A stretch of DNA of 64,000 nucleotides from assembly GCF_030445035.2 (NCBI RefSeq), contig NC_080677.1:160209169-160273168 (forward strand), read 5' to 3'. The stretch is from Dasypus novemcinctus. Taxonomy: Eukaryota; Chordata; Mammalia; Cingulata; Dasypodidae. The translations under genes were made by a program, and so were the position numbers. Below, in pieces: positions 13,530-25,978 of this stretch. The notes under the pieces were generated by a model. It saw only the letters and a list, made by a program, of their open reading frames with translations, did no database searches and had not been told where the DNA came from. Numbering within the stretch: position 1 is the stretch's first letter; each line of letters starts with the position of its first letter.

Positions 13530-14345
13530 TGTGGAAATGGATAGAGTTGATGGTAACACATTATATTAATAGTAAGTAGCAGCTGGCTTATAAATGGAAT
13601 TGTTACTGAAAATGGTAGAATAGGGATGTAAATGTCAATTGACAGAAAGCTAGAAATCAATCTAGGGACTGAATAACACAGTGAACCCAGAGGTGGATGA
13701 GAATCATGGTTGATGGTAGAGTTACTAAAGAATCTTTCTGTGAACTAGAGCAGATATACATCACTACTGCAGGGTGGTGGGGATGTGGAGAAGCATGGGA
13801 AAAATACAGTAGGTGTGACCTGTGGATTGTGGTTAAGAGCAATACTTTAATATTCTTGCATTAATGTCAAAGATATACCACGTTGATAATGGGGGGGTAT
13901 GGAAAAAGTGTGCCAAATATATGCTATAGAATATTGTTGGTGGTAATAATCTGATGATATTATCTCATAATCTGTAACGAATTCTCCATGGTGTGTGTGC
14001 TGGTGAAGGGCTATTGTATGGGAATTCTACACATGCGTATGATTGTTTTGTAAGTTTACAACCCCTGTAATAAAAATATATGTTTTAAAAATAGGGTGGG
14101 TTGGGGGAAAATACAACGAATATAAGATATGAACTATAGTTATTAGTAATATTTTGACAATGCTCTTGCATAGTTTGTAACAAATGTTTCACAACAATGC
14201 GATGTGTTGGTGGAGGGGTGATGTATTGCATCCCTGTATGATGTTACGCATGATTGTTTAGTAAGTCACAACTTTTACTATACACTTATTGTTTATGTAT
14301 GTTCATGTATGATGGTACACTTCAATACAAATATATTAAAATGTA
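13530..14345 (+). repeat. Two adjacent copies of an interspersed retroposon tail
   Basis: One copy runs to about 14085 and another covers about 14090-14345. Both contain a GTAACAAAT-like block, a GGTGTTGGTGG-like block, a TATTG-ATGGGAA or CCCTGTATG block, and a GCATGATTGTTTTGTAAGTTTACAAC-like end. Related tails occur near 2600, 4740, 37550/38010 and 47940-48060. The family is not identified. Confidence 0.45.
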
Positions 14346-14349
14346 CTGT

Positions 14350-16640
14350 AATGATATTAATGAAGCTATATTAATTACTTTTGGTTAGTGTTTGCATAAC
14401 ATCTTTTTTTGTCATTTTACTTTAAACACTTTGTATTTCTATTTTATAGGTCTTATTTCTTATAGCAGCATATAGTTGTGTTTTTTAATCTAGTTTGGTA
14501 ACCTTTGCTTTTTAATTGGAAAAAGTAATCCAATTATATTTAATATAATTAATGATGTTTTTGCAGTCACATCTACCATCTTACTATTTGTTTTCTATTT
14601 GTCCCACCAGTTTTATGTCACTTTCTCTCTTGTTTCTTGCCTCACTTATATTAACCAATTTTTTTGTTATAATATTTTTTCTTTCTATTATCATGGTATT
14701 TATGTATTCTTTTACTAAGATTTTAGTGATACCGTTGACTTAATAGGATCTAATTTGAATTAGAACATTTTCTACTTCCCACACATTGTTTATTGTTGTC
14801 ATGGATGTACTTAATATGCATACATATGGTTAGGCCCATATTCACACCCTGTAAGAAATTATTGTTTTGTACAGTTCAATAGTGATGTGGATTTACTAAC
14901 AATTACAGGTTCTGCTGCTCTTCATTGCCCCCTATACTTCCATGTGTCCATCTGGGGTCTTTTCCTCTTTCTTGAATAACTTTTTTGGTATGAAAATGCT
15001 AATAAGTTCCCTCAGTTTATATTTGCTTGGAGATGTCTTTACTTCACATTCTTTTTTTTGAAGGAAATATTTGCTGCCTATAGAATGCTAGGATTTTTCT
15101 TTCAGCACTTTAAAGATGTCAGTCTATTTTCTTCTGGTTTCCATTATTTCTGTTGAGAAGTGAACTATGTGTCCTATAATTGCTGCTACTTTGAAGATAA
15201 TGTATCTTTTAAAATTTTCCTTTCATTGCTTTCAGTATTTTTCACTTTCTTTACATTCAGCAGTTTTACCATGATATCCCTAGCAATAGTTGCATGTGTG
15301 CGTGAGTTCATGATGCTTGGGGTTTGTAGTAATTCTTGAATATTGGATGGCTTTTGTCAATTTGGGAAAATTCTGGACATCACCTCTTTAAATATGGCTT
15401 ATTTCCCAGTCCCTTCCTTATCCTTCTCTGGGACTGAAATCAAACATGTGTTAGCCTTTCCTGCCACACATCATATATTCCTCAGGCTCTTCCCTGTATT
15501 TTCTCTCCTTTTTGCTCTCTGAGCCTCAGTCTATATCATCTGCTGATTTGTCTTCCAGTTCATTCATTCTCTCTTCAGGTGTGTCCAATCTTAATTTTGG
15601 TTATTTTTATGTTATATAAATTGTATTTTTTCATGTATCTCAACTCTCTGCTGAAATTCTGCATCTTTTCATCAATTTCTTGAGCATATTAATTTAATAT
15701 TTTATTTTTTATTTCTTTAACTATAATATTTTAAAGTTTGTTTCTGACAACTTAAAAAATCTGGGTTACCTGTTGGTCTGTTTCTGTTTGTTTGTTTGCT
15801 TGTTTGTTTAGATCAAATGCTAGATATGTATTAAGAAAAATGGAGAGGAATGGGTGAGTCTGTCTTCCTCTAGAGAGGAATTCACCCTGTGTCGGGGTGG
15901 TCAGGTAGCCACAGTCCAGTCATAGACAGAGCTGCTTGAGGCAGGGCTGTCGTCTTTACAGGGCTGGTTCGTCTCTGGTTCAGCCCCTCTCCTAAGATGG
16001 GGACTTCAGAGATATTAGCCAACAAGCCTAGGCTATTTCTAAGCCCTCCTCCTTGCCGTTTCTGCACTCCATTGTTTCTCACCTTAGCTGTTCGGGCATG
16101 CTAAAAGCACCTCTGGTCTTCACCTGCTATCAATCCTTTAGCCTTTTGCCTCAAATAACTTAAGGCTTTGGCAAAAGCATGAAAAGGGAAAACCACAAGG
16201 TATGGGGTTCTCTTCTCTATGCCTCACTTTTCCCAGAGACCTTGTTCTTCAAGTCTTAACTGACTTGGCATCCCTTCACTTCTTTTATTTCCTCATTTAT
16301 TTTGTCCCCCAGTCCAGGAAAGTTGCTGAAGTCCTGCTGGTTGGTAAACCCTCCTCTCCCTGCATGCATGACTTCTTAGTCTTCTCCTGCATTCAAGAAT
16401 CAGTAAAGACCCCAAGACAAAGTAGCAAGTGAAGGATGGACTCTCAGTTAGCTCCCCTAATATCTTGGATTTTGCAGCCTCAGGCTTCTTCTGCCTTGAC
16501 AAATCTCCAGTTATTACACGTGCACATATTTTACCCAGTTTTTGCAGTTATTCTCAGGGAGTATTGGCCATTCCTTTGTGGTTGGAAATAGATGTCCCCT
16601 AAACTATAAATAGTTTTCATCTACAAGAATGTCAGACAGG
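14350..16640 (-). mobile_element. Ancient LINE-1, antisense (5' part)
   Basis: Long T-rich sequence reading as L1 in reverse, with features of the ORF2-to-ORF1/5' region such as TTGGAGATGTCTTTACTTCAC and CAGTTCATTCATTCTCTCTTC. It is the likely continuation of 6301-6905 beyond the younger insertions. No open frame of note. Boundaries are approximate. Confidence 0.55.
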
Positions 16641-16966
16641 ACATTTAAAAATGTGTAGGATATAAGAAAATGCTTTATTATCTAGAAATTGGGCACTTTT
16701 GTCACATAGGAGCCCAAGATGCAAATATATTATATTCTAGTGATAAAGTAATAAAGCCAGATGGTTAGCATCACTTTTCTTAAGTAATCTAATTTTATGT
16801 ATATAATTCAGCAATTTAAAGAAATTCAATCTGCCCTCAGTCTGTTTAAATTATTCTGCTCTCATATCAGTAAAATTTTAATACGCAGAATAGCTTCATT
16901 CCACAGATAATGTGTCTCATCTTTGTTTCTATATTTTAACCAAAATGCTTGAGGATACTTTAGTTT
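16641..16966. other. AT-rich spacer, nothing recognised
   Basis: About 330 bp with no open frame or clear repeat. It ends at the target-site duplication of L1 copy C. Confidence 0.3.
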
Positions 16967-16980
16967 CATTTTACTTCTTT
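16967..16980. repeat. Target-site duplication of L1 copy C (left)
   Basis: CATTTTACTTCTTT, identical to 24186-24199. Confidence 0.9.
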
Positions 16981-17915
16981 TTTTTTTTATCTTTATAAAT
17001 TGATTTATATTTACATTTTATATAAGTGGAACCATACAATGTTACACAATATATTTAGTTCATAGTAATGCAGTCATACAGTATTTGTCCTTTTGTGACT
17101 GGCTTGCTTCACTCAACATAATGTCCTCCAGGGTCATCCATGTTGTCATACGCTTTACGACTTCATTTCTTCTTACAGTTGCATAATATTTCATCATGTG
17201 ACTAAACCACAGTTTATCTGTTCATTGGCTGATGGACACCTGGATTGTTTCCAACTTTTGGCAGTTGTGAATAATGCCGCTATGAACATAGGTGTGCAGG
17301 AGTCTATTCATGTCACTGCTCTCAGTTCTTCTGGGTATATATCCAGTAGAGGTATTATAGGCTTACATAACAAATCTATACTCAACTTCTTTAGGAATTG
17401 CCAAACAGTTCTCCACAGTGGCTGTACCACTCTGCATTCCTACCAAGAGTGAATAAGTATTCCTATCTCTCCACATCCTCTCCAATACTTGTAGTTCTCT
17501 GTCTTTGTAATTGTGGCCATTCTGACAGGTGTGAAATGATATCTCAGTGTAGTTTTGAGTTGCTTTCCCTAATCATTAGTGATGTTGAACATTTCTTTAT
17601 TTGTTTTTGTTTTTGTTTTTCCATTTGTATTTCTTCTTTGGACAAATGTCTATTCAAGTCTTTTGCCCATTTTTAAATTGGGTCAGTGTCTCTTTATTAT
17701 TGAGTTGTAACATCTCTTTACATATCATGGATATTAAACCCTTATTGGACATGTGATTTCCAAATATTTTCTCCCATTGAGATGGCTGACTTCTGACAAA
17801 GTCCTGTGAGGTGCAAAGGGCTTAATTTTGAGGAGATCTCATTTATCTATTTTTTTCTTTTGTTGCATGTGCTTTGGATGTAAGGTCCAAGAAACCACCA
17901 TCTACCACATGGCCT

Positions 17916-18842
17916 TCTGCGACGGTTTGCTCGGTCGGTAGAGGTGGGGTCTGGCTGCGGACGAGGGGTCGGTCCAGCTCAGGACGAGGGGTCAGTCCTG
18001 CTTGGGATGAGGGATCGGTCCCGCTTGGGACGAGGGGTCGGTCCGGCAGCAGACGAGGGGTCGGTCTCACAGGGGTTGCGCGGTTCGGCTGACGGGGTCG
18101 CCCGGCGAAGCCGGCGACGAAGGGGTCGCCCGGAGAAGCATGCGACGAACTGGGGACAAGGGAGGCCAGGCCCTTGTCGGGGGCTCTCAGGACTGGAGGG
18201 CGCACGGCAGAAGAACTACCGCGGAGACGAGGTAAACACGCAGGTCCACTTTATTGAGGGAGAGGCAACAGTTTTATAGGAGCTGGGGAAGGCTGATTGG
18301 TCGAAGCCACGCCCTGTTCTGATTGGTTGCTGGAGAAAGGTCAGTGGGCGGTACTGGATGGGGGAGGGGTGGTGATTAGGGATTGAATGTTGCTGTTGCT
18401 GGGGGAAGGGGCAGGGTTTAGGGATTGGTGGCTGCTGTTGCTGGGGGAAGCGGCAGGGTCCAGGGATTAGTGGCTGCTGTTGCTGGGGTGGAGGGCAGAC
18501 TTGAGTTTCCCGCCCATGCCTGGCTGTTGCTGCTGTTGGGGGAGGGGAAAAGGGCAGACTGGAATTTTCCGCCCTGCGCCTGCACAGGGAGAAAGAAGAA
18601 GAAGGGTGCCGCCCCACAAGGCATCGTGTGGCGCCATCCAGGAAGAGGGGCTGCCACGGAAGCATGGCTGCCGAGAAGGGGAGACCCAAGGGCACTCTGC
18701 GCCCATGCCGAGCTTCCTTCAGGGGTGGTGGTGGGCCCGACCAACCACCCTATTATGGGGGCAGCGGAATTAGGCCTACCGCGGCCGCTCCCCTCGCCAG
18801 GCCAGCAAACCACACTTCAGCCCGAGGGGTGACCGCACCACA
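17916..18842 (-). mobile_element. Solo LTR inside L1 copy C (class II-like)
   Basis: A 927-bp GC-rich insert sits in L1 ORF2 text between exact 6-bp duplications TGGCCT at 17910-17915 and 18843-18848. On the minus strand it starts TGTGGTGCGG. It has a TATA box CCTATAAAA (plus 18272-18280) and a CAATAAAG poly(A) signal (plus 18247-18254), followed by an R/U5 region. The 6-bp duplication suggests a class II (ERVK-like) origin. Its minus-strand end reads CGCAGA rather than the usual CA, so that boundary may have mutated or may be off by a few bases. No internal retroviral sequence remains. Confidence 0.75.
17945..18070. repeat. Short tandem repeats in the solo LTR U5
   Basis: At least four to five spaced copies of GACGAGGGGTCGGTCC-like units, about 24 bp apart, lie at the U5 end of the solo LTR. 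Confidence 0.6.
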
Positions 18843-21660
18843 TGGCCTTTAAGATGTTTCCCTACATTTTTTTCTAGTAGTTTTGTGGTCCTGGCTTTTA
18901 TATTTAGGCCTTTGATCTATTTTGCGTTGATTCTTGTATAGAGAGTGAGGTGGAGGTCCTCTTGCATTCTTTTGGTTATTGATATCCAGTTCTCCCAGCA
19001 CCATTTGTTGAAGAGACTGTTTTGTCCCATTAACATGGACTTGGTAGGTTTGTCAAAAACCAGTTGAACATAGAGATGAGGGTTTATTTCAGGATTCTCA
19101 ATTCTATTCCACTGATTGATGTATCTATCTTTATGCCAATAACAAGCTATTTTGGCCACTGTAGCTTTGTAGTATGTTTCAAGATCAGGCAGTGAAATTC
19201 CTCCCATGTCACTCTTCTTTTTTAGAATGCTTTTGGCTATTTTGATGCACTTTCCCTTCCAAATGAATTGATAATTGCCTTTTCTATTTCTGTAAGGTTG
19301 GCTGATGGAATTTTGATTGGTATTACATAATATCTATAAATTACTTTGGGTAAGATTGAGAGATTTCTAATATTTAGACTTCCAATCCATGAGCACCAAA
19401 TATCATTCCATTTGTTTAATTCTTCATTGATTTCTTTTTGTATTTTTTGGTTTTCTGCATATAAGTCCTGTTCTTCTTTGGTTAAACTGATTCCTAGATA
19501 TTTGAGTCTTTTTTGTTGTTATTGTAAATGGAATTTTCCCCCTTATTTCCTCCTCACATTGTTCAATACCACTGTACAAAAAACATTAGATTTTTGTCTT
19601 TCCTGCCACTTTGCTGAACTCATTTATTAACTCAAGTAACTTTGTCATAGACATTTTAGAATTTTCTAAATATAGGGTCATGCCATTTGCAGATAGAGTG
19701 TTACTTTCTCTCTTCCTATTTGGATACCTTTTTTTTTTCTTTCTTTCTTGTCTAATTGCTCTAGCTAGAACTTCTAGTACAATGTTGAATAACAATGGTG
19801 ACAGTGGACAATCTTGTCTTGTTCCCAACCTTTGAGCGAAAGCTTTCAACCTTTCCCCATTGAGTATGATGTTGGCTGTGGGTTTTACCCTATTGTGGAA
19901 TCTTCCTTCTATTCCTTTTTTTTTTTTTTTAATGTTTTTATCAAAAGGATACTGGATTTTGTTGAATACCTTTTCTGTGTTGACTGAGATGATAGTTTTT
20001 TTCCCCTTCAATTTGTTAATGTGGTGTATTACATTGACTGATTTTCTTATGTTGAACCAGCCTTGTATATAACATGGATAAACCCCACTCAATTGTAACG
20101 TATAAATCTTTTTGATATGCTGTTGGATTCAATTTGCAAGTATTTTGTTGAGAAATTTTACATCTATGTTCATTAGAGATTAGTCTGTAATTTTCTTCTC
20201 TTGTAGTGTCTTTCTCTAGCTTTGATATTAGCATGATGTTGGTTTCATAAACTGTGTTGGGTAGTTTTCCCTCCTTTTCAAATTTTTGGAAGACTTTAAA
20301 CAGGATTGGTGTTAATTCTTTTTGAAATGCTTGGTACAATTCACCTGTGAAGCCATCTGGTCCTGAACTTTTCTTTGTTGGGAGATTTTTGATGATGTAT
20401 TCAATCTCTTTAAATGTGATTGGTTCATTAAGTTCTTGTATTTCTTGTAGCATCTGTTATAGGTTGTTCATGCATTTCTAGGAATTTGTCCATTTCATGT
20501 AGGTTGTCTAGTTTGTTGGCATATAGTTTCTCATAATATCCTCTTATGATGCTTTTATTTTTGTGGGTTAGTTGTAACTTCCCCCCTGTCATTTCTGATG
20601 TATTTATTTGCATCTTCTTTTCTTTTTCTTTGTAGTTTAGCTAGGGGTTTGTCAATTTTATTGATCTCCTAGAAGAACAACTTTGGTTTTGTTGATTTTC
20701 TCTTTTTTTTCTCAGTTTCATTTTTTCCTGCTCTACTCTTTATTATTTCTTTCCTACTGCTTGCTTTGGGATTGGTTTGCTGTTCTTTTTCTAGTTTCTC
20801 TAACTATTCAGTTAGATCTTTGAGTTTAGCTCTTTCTTTTTTAAAATATTGGTGTTTAGCGTTATAAATTTCCCTCTCAAGAATGCATTCATTGTATCCC
20901 ATGTTTTAGATTGTGCTCTCATTTTCATTTGTCTTAGTATATTTCCTGATTTCACTTGCAATTTCTTCTTTGACCCACTGTTTATTTAGCAGTATATTGT
21001 TTAGCCTTCACACAATTTGCAAAATTGCATCTTTCCTGTGTATTATTGATTTCCAGTTTCATTCCATTATGATGTGAGAAGGTCCTTTGTATAATTTCAA
21101 TCTTTTTATATTTATGGAGAGCTGACCTAACATGTGGTATCCCAGAGGAAGATCCATGGCACTTGAGAAGAACATATAACCTGCTGAGTTTGGATGCAAC
21201 ATTCTGTATATGTCCTTTAGGTCTAACTCATTTATCATATCGTTCACATTCTGTTTCCTTGTAGATCTTCTGTCTAGTTGTTCTATCTAATGATGTAAGG
21301 GGTATGTTGAAATAGCCAACTATTACTGTAGAGATGTCTATTTCTCCTTTCAGTTTTGCCAGAGTTGTCTCATGTTTTTGGGGCACCCTGGTTAGGTGCA
21401 TAGATATTTGTGACTGTTATATCTTCCTGGTGAATTGTCCCTTTTATTAATATACAATGGCCTTCTGTATCTCTTATTACTTTGTTGCACTTAAAATCTG
21501 TTTTGTCCAATATTAGTATAGCTACTCCTGCTCTTTTTTGGTTACTATTTGCATGAAGTGTCTTTTTCCAACCTTTCACTTTCAGCTTATTTGTATTCCT
21601 GGGTCTTGTAAGCAGCATATGGATGGCTCATGTTTATTTATCCATTCTGTCAGCCTGTAC

Positions 21661-22049
21661 CATTTTTAAAAAGATGTATTTTAGTTATTTATTTCTCCCC
21701 AACCCCTCATGTTTGCATTTGCTGCATCTTGTTTGCATTTGCTGGGTCTGTTGTTGTGTGCTGCTCTTCTTTTTATTTTAGGAGGGCCCAGAACCAAACC
21801 TGGGACCTCCTATGTGGGGACAGAGGCAACTAATTGCTTGAGCCACCTCTTCTCCCTGCTTTGTTGTGTCTCTCATTATGTTTTCCTCTGTGTGTCTCTT
21901 GTTGTGTCATCTTGCTGCCTGAGCTTGCCATGCCAGCCCATAGCATCAGCTCAATGTCTTGCTTATTTTCTTTAGGAGGCACTGAGAACTGAACCCAGAC
22001 CTCCCATGTGATAGGCAGGAGTTCAACCACTTGAGCCATATCCACTTCC
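21661..22049 (-). mobile_element. SINE with two tRNA-like units, antisense
   Basis: Reads in reverse. An A-rich tail is at the left, and two separate B-box-like stretches (about 21790-21800 and 21990-22000) are each followed by TTGAGCCA-type A-box text (about 21838-21846 and 22031-22039). The flanks AGCCTGTACC and AGTCTGTATC form an imperfect target duplication in L1 copy C. Confidence 0.6.
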
Positions 22050-22074
22050 CAGTCTGTATCTTTTGATTGGGGAG

Positions 22075-22649
22075 TGTATTAGTCAGCCAAAGGGGTGCTG
22101 ATGCAAAATACCAGAAATCGGTTGGCTTTTATAAAGGTTATTTATTTGGGGGTAGAAGCTTACTCCCCTCACCAGTCTATTGCGACATGTTAGAGCAAGA
22201 TGGCTGCTGGTGTCTGTAAGGGTTCAGGCTTCCTGGGTTCCTCTCTTTGGGGTCTTGCCTCTCTCCAGGCTCAGCTGCTCTGTTATTTCCACAAGGCCAG
22301 CCATAGACTCTTAGGTGAATGGCCTGTCTCTCTCCCCGGGGCCTCTCTTTCCTCACAACCAAGCTCCTCTTTGTGCTTACTTCCCAAGGCTCCAGCTCAA
22401 GACTCCAAACTCCCTTATCTGTCGTGCAGTTTCTCTGTGAGTCCCTGCTCCCTAGTCCCTGCCGCCTTGGTGGGCAGGGCCCCAACATCCTACTGACATG
22501 ACCCAATCAAAGCCTTAATCATTATTTAATCAAGTAAAAGTAAAGCTTCTGAATCTAATATGCTCTATTATGCCCAGAGGAAAAGACCAGTTTACAAACA
22601 TAATCCATTATCTCTTTTTGAAATTCATCAATAATATCAAACTGCTACA
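22075..22649 (-). mobile_element. ERVL-like solo LTR in L1 copy C
   Basis: 575 bp beginning TG and ending CA with a 5-bp duplication GGGAG at 22070-22074 and 22650-22654. A 5-bp duplication is typical of ERVL. Read on the minus strand it begins TGTAGCAGTTTGATATTATT and has a TTTATAAAAG TATA-like box near its end, which sets the orientation. Confidence 0.75.
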
Positions 22650-24185
22650 GGGAGTTTAATCCATTCACAGTCGATGATATTACTATAAATGCATTATTAC
22701 CCACCATTTTATTCTTTGGTTTTCATATGTCTTCTCTATCTGGAACTCCCATGACATGTATGTTGTTCATTTCACATTGTCATTTAGCTCCCTGAGCCCC
22801 TGCTCAATTTTTTCCCCATTCTTTTCTTTCCTCTCTTCATTTTCAGTTGTTATGTCTTTGGTATCACTAATTCTTTCTTCTATCATTTTGAGTCTGTTGT
22901 TGTATGCCTCTACTGTGTTTTTGATCTCACCTATTGTGTCTTTCATTCCCAGGAGCTCTGTTACTTTTCAGTTCAGGATTTCAAATTCTTCCTTGTGTTT
23001 GCTCAGTGTGTCTTCTTCATGTCATCTATCTCCTTAGCCATATTGTCTTTTAACTCATTAATTTTATTTTGGAAATTTGTGTGCATCTTATTAATTAGTA
23101 ATCTTACATCCTGCATCTCTTCTGTGGCTTTGATATATTCCTTTTCTTAGGTCATTTCTTCCATTTTCTTAGTATGGCTTGTACTTTTTTACTGATGTCT
23201 AGGCAGCTATTAGGAGGTAGTTTACACAGATCGTCAATTTCTTTCTCTTTCACTGGGAGTTAGTGGTGGGAGGTTGTGTGTTACTGCTGGTCTTTGATTC
23301 TTGTTTCGACATAGATCGTTAGGATTGTCCCTGTGAGTTGCTCAAAACTTGACTCTGGACCCAGGAATGGGGGGCAGACGCACTTCCTAGGGCCTTGAGG
23401 AGGAAAGCTAAAAAGGCTGGAAAAAATGTCTCATTTTTACTTTGAATATTCTCACGTGCACTTCCTTGGTCTGCCAGCAGATGGCGCACTTTGACAGCCC
23501 CTTCAGTTCAATGCCTGGTCAGAGTGTGTTTGCTTTAACACAGAGTGGGTCAAGGTGATAGAGGTTCCTGCCTGGAGGCTAAGAGCCTTGTAATTCAAAC
23601 TTTCTCAGAGTTCTCCAGCCTTCTCCGTAGCCCCTTCGCTTTTCCCAGGTAGGAAATAATTCCACTCCCCTCTTGGTCTTCGACAATCAGTCCCGGTTAG
23701 TAGAGAGGGAGACTGGGCAGGTTGGGATCTCTTTATTCCTGGATTTCTTTAGTCCCTGGCCAGCTCCCAAGCAAACAATGGCACGGCCACACCTGGCCTG
23801 GAAGGGTTGGTAGGATATAGCAGACCAAATCTATAGACCAAAGGATGAATCAGCTTCAGGCTGTGTCCCTCTGTCTCCCCTGTCCTGGGGCCAGGGATCC
23901 CTGGAGCTCCCTTTGTCTGGAGCTGCCAGCCTGAGGCCTGAGAACTCAGGAGTGTCTTTAGTGTGGAGGAGGTGCTGGCAGCAGCAGCTGCTGGTTTCCG
24001 CTCACAGTTCTGTCTTTATGATTCCCTACCTTTATGATTCCTCTGGGCAGTGTCCAGCCTTTGCCTGGTGTCCTAAACCCTAGAAGATCTTTTTCCAGGC
24101 TGTTTCAGCCCATCCTCCAGCTATTTTTCTGGGACAGCAGAGAGTCCCATGTCTTTCTAGTCTGCCGTCTTACCGGAAGACCTCC

Positions 24186-24199
24186 CATTTTACTTCTTT
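24186..24199. repeat. Target-site duplication of L1 copy C (right)
   Basis: CATTTTACTTCTTT, identical to 16967-16980, directly next to the L1 5' end. Confidence 0.9.
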
Positions 24200-24419
24200 C
24201 TTGGAGGAAGGGAAGCAGTATTTGTCCAGGGTTCATTCATTGAAGTGTATATGAGGTGCTTGCCAAGAGCAGTTTCTGCCCTCTGAAGGTGTTGACAGAT
24301 GAAAATATTATATTGAGGTGCTGAAAAGCCCTTTAACAAGGTCATGTTCATTCTTCAGCCTCACTTCTGGTCCACCTGGGATGCTACATCGGATGCTGTA
24401 AGTACCTGGCTCTAGCCAT

Positions 24420-24535
24420 CACCACCCCCTGGTGAGCTGTGTGAAGTTAGGAAGTTACTGCACTTCTCCTTCCAATCTGTAAGGACAAGCGGGTTAGAGT
24501 AGTTGATCCTGATGTAATTTCCACTCTCCCATTGC
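24420..24535 (+). repeat. MIR-like SINE fragment
   Basis: MIR-type text GAGCTGTGTGAAGTTAGGAAGTTACTGCACTTCTCC. It is a short, diverged, ancient mammalian SINE. Confidence 0.45.
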
Positions 24536-24539
24536 AACA

Positions 24540-25972
24540 CTAGAACCCCCTAGATTGGCAACATTGTTTTTCCTTTGAAAAATGTTTTTTAAAAAAATTT
24601 GAAAATTCCAGAGAAGAGTAATATGACACCCTGTTTACATCTCCCAGGACAAATACATGTGAACAGTTTGTAATAGCATCAGATCCTTCTAAATAAAATA
24701 TTTCTGATGAATTTTTAGTCCACTTTGTTATCCTCTCCAGTCCCATGTGCTTTGCTCCCTCCCCGTAGACAGACACTGCCATGCATATATCCTTCCACAC
24801 CTTATTCCACTTTTTTAATATCCACAGCCATGATTATATAGTTTGTATTTTAATTTGCATAGATCATGTCAGAGTACAGTATCTAGCTGCAACTTTTTCA
24901 CTCAATGTTAGGTTCATATGTATCCTTGTTGATACATATAGATCTATTCATTTGAACATTTTCTCGGGATAATCAGGCTCCTTTAAGTTGTTTCTTTGTA
25001 CACAATTCCTTGGTTCTGCACACACTCAAGAGTGTCTTAGCATCTCTGGATTGTAAAAGATGTTTTCAACTTCATGAGGTTTTGCAAATTAATCTCCAAA
25101 GTTGTATCAATTTAGACTCCACCAGTAGTGCGTGAGCATTCTCATTTCTTCACATCTCCTTGGATATTAGTTTTGTCAGGGTTTTTAAATTTTGTTTTTA
25201 AAACAAAATTGATGGGCAAGATGGTGTCTAGCTGGTTTACATTTCCTATATTACTAGTGAAGGAGAATGGTTTTCAGGTATTTTTTGTCCATTCTGGTTT
25301 TTCTGATGGTGAGTTGTCTGAGTTGGCCCTTGACAATTTGTTGTTGTTGTTTTCTCTGTTGTTTGATCTTTCCATGGTGTGTCATGGGAGCACATGTTCA
25401 GAGCACAACAGAAAACTTTAGCAAATGATGCCTTTATTGCTTACACAGCTTAAAGAGTCCAGAAGGCCAGATAACCTTTTTGCTACTTACATGGCCCCAA
25501 GAATCCACAAGAGCAGGGGAAGAAGCCCCCTCACAACAGGTTACCCACAATGGCCAAAACCTCTTTTGACACTCGGGCCAGTGTCAGTGAATGGCAGAGA
25601 CAAATCTATACTGTTTGAATGTGGTTTTTATCCACCTCAGGAGGGGACTGTGCCACTCAGAATTCCTGTTCTGTTTCCAGGTTTGAGGTCTGGCAGCGCC
25701 TTTTCATTAGACTAACGTTTCCCCAGCCATAGAGTAGAAAAGGCAGGGGGTGGCTGAAGGCGCAGGATGGCCGCTTACCTGCGTTCCGATTTCCCAGGGG
25801 AGGAGGTGGGGGCAGGTGAGGGCTGGCCAATGGCCGCTTCACAGGTGACTGTGATTTCCCCAACAAACTCTTTGTCTGTTGTGTAAATTTCAAATACCTT
25901 CCTTCAGCCTTTAGTTTGCTTTTTAAACCTTGTTTTAGGTGTTTCATTGCTCAGTTTTAAACTTTTCATTTA
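24540..25972. other. No gene seen; possible old L1/L2 relics
   Basis: AT-rich text at 24560-25120 has a faint resemblance to reversed old L1 3' sequence. The remainder (25130-25970) shows no recognisable gene. It ends at the provirus integration site. Confidence 0.3.
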
Positions 25973-25978
25973 ATCAGA
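25973..25978. repeat. Provirus target-site duplication (left)
   Basis: ATCAGA, identical to 32071-32076. A 6-bp duplication is usual for class II endogenous retroviruses. Confidence 0.9.

Larger units (their letters stand above)
16981..24185 (-). mobile_element. LINE-1 copy C, full length, minus strand, with insertions
   Basis: The element is flanked by identical 14-bp duplications CATTTTACTTCTTT at 16967-16980 and 24186-24199. Its T-run at 16978 onward is the poly(A) tail in reverse, and the 5' end at 24185 reads GGGAGGTCTTCCGG on the minus strand. ORF2 text lies about 18850-21650 and ORF1 text about 22680-23200, with the 5' UTR up to 24185. Three later elements interrupt it: a solo LTR (17916-18842), a SINE (about 21661-22049) and an ERVL-like LTR (22075-22649). 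Without them it is about 5.3 kb. Its frames are broken. Confidence 0.9.

Noticed and set aside
17843..18852. Overlapping frames of about 100-160 codons
   Set aside because: They fall inside the solo LTR, with repeated Gln/Pro and Arg/Gly runs that come from LTR repeats.
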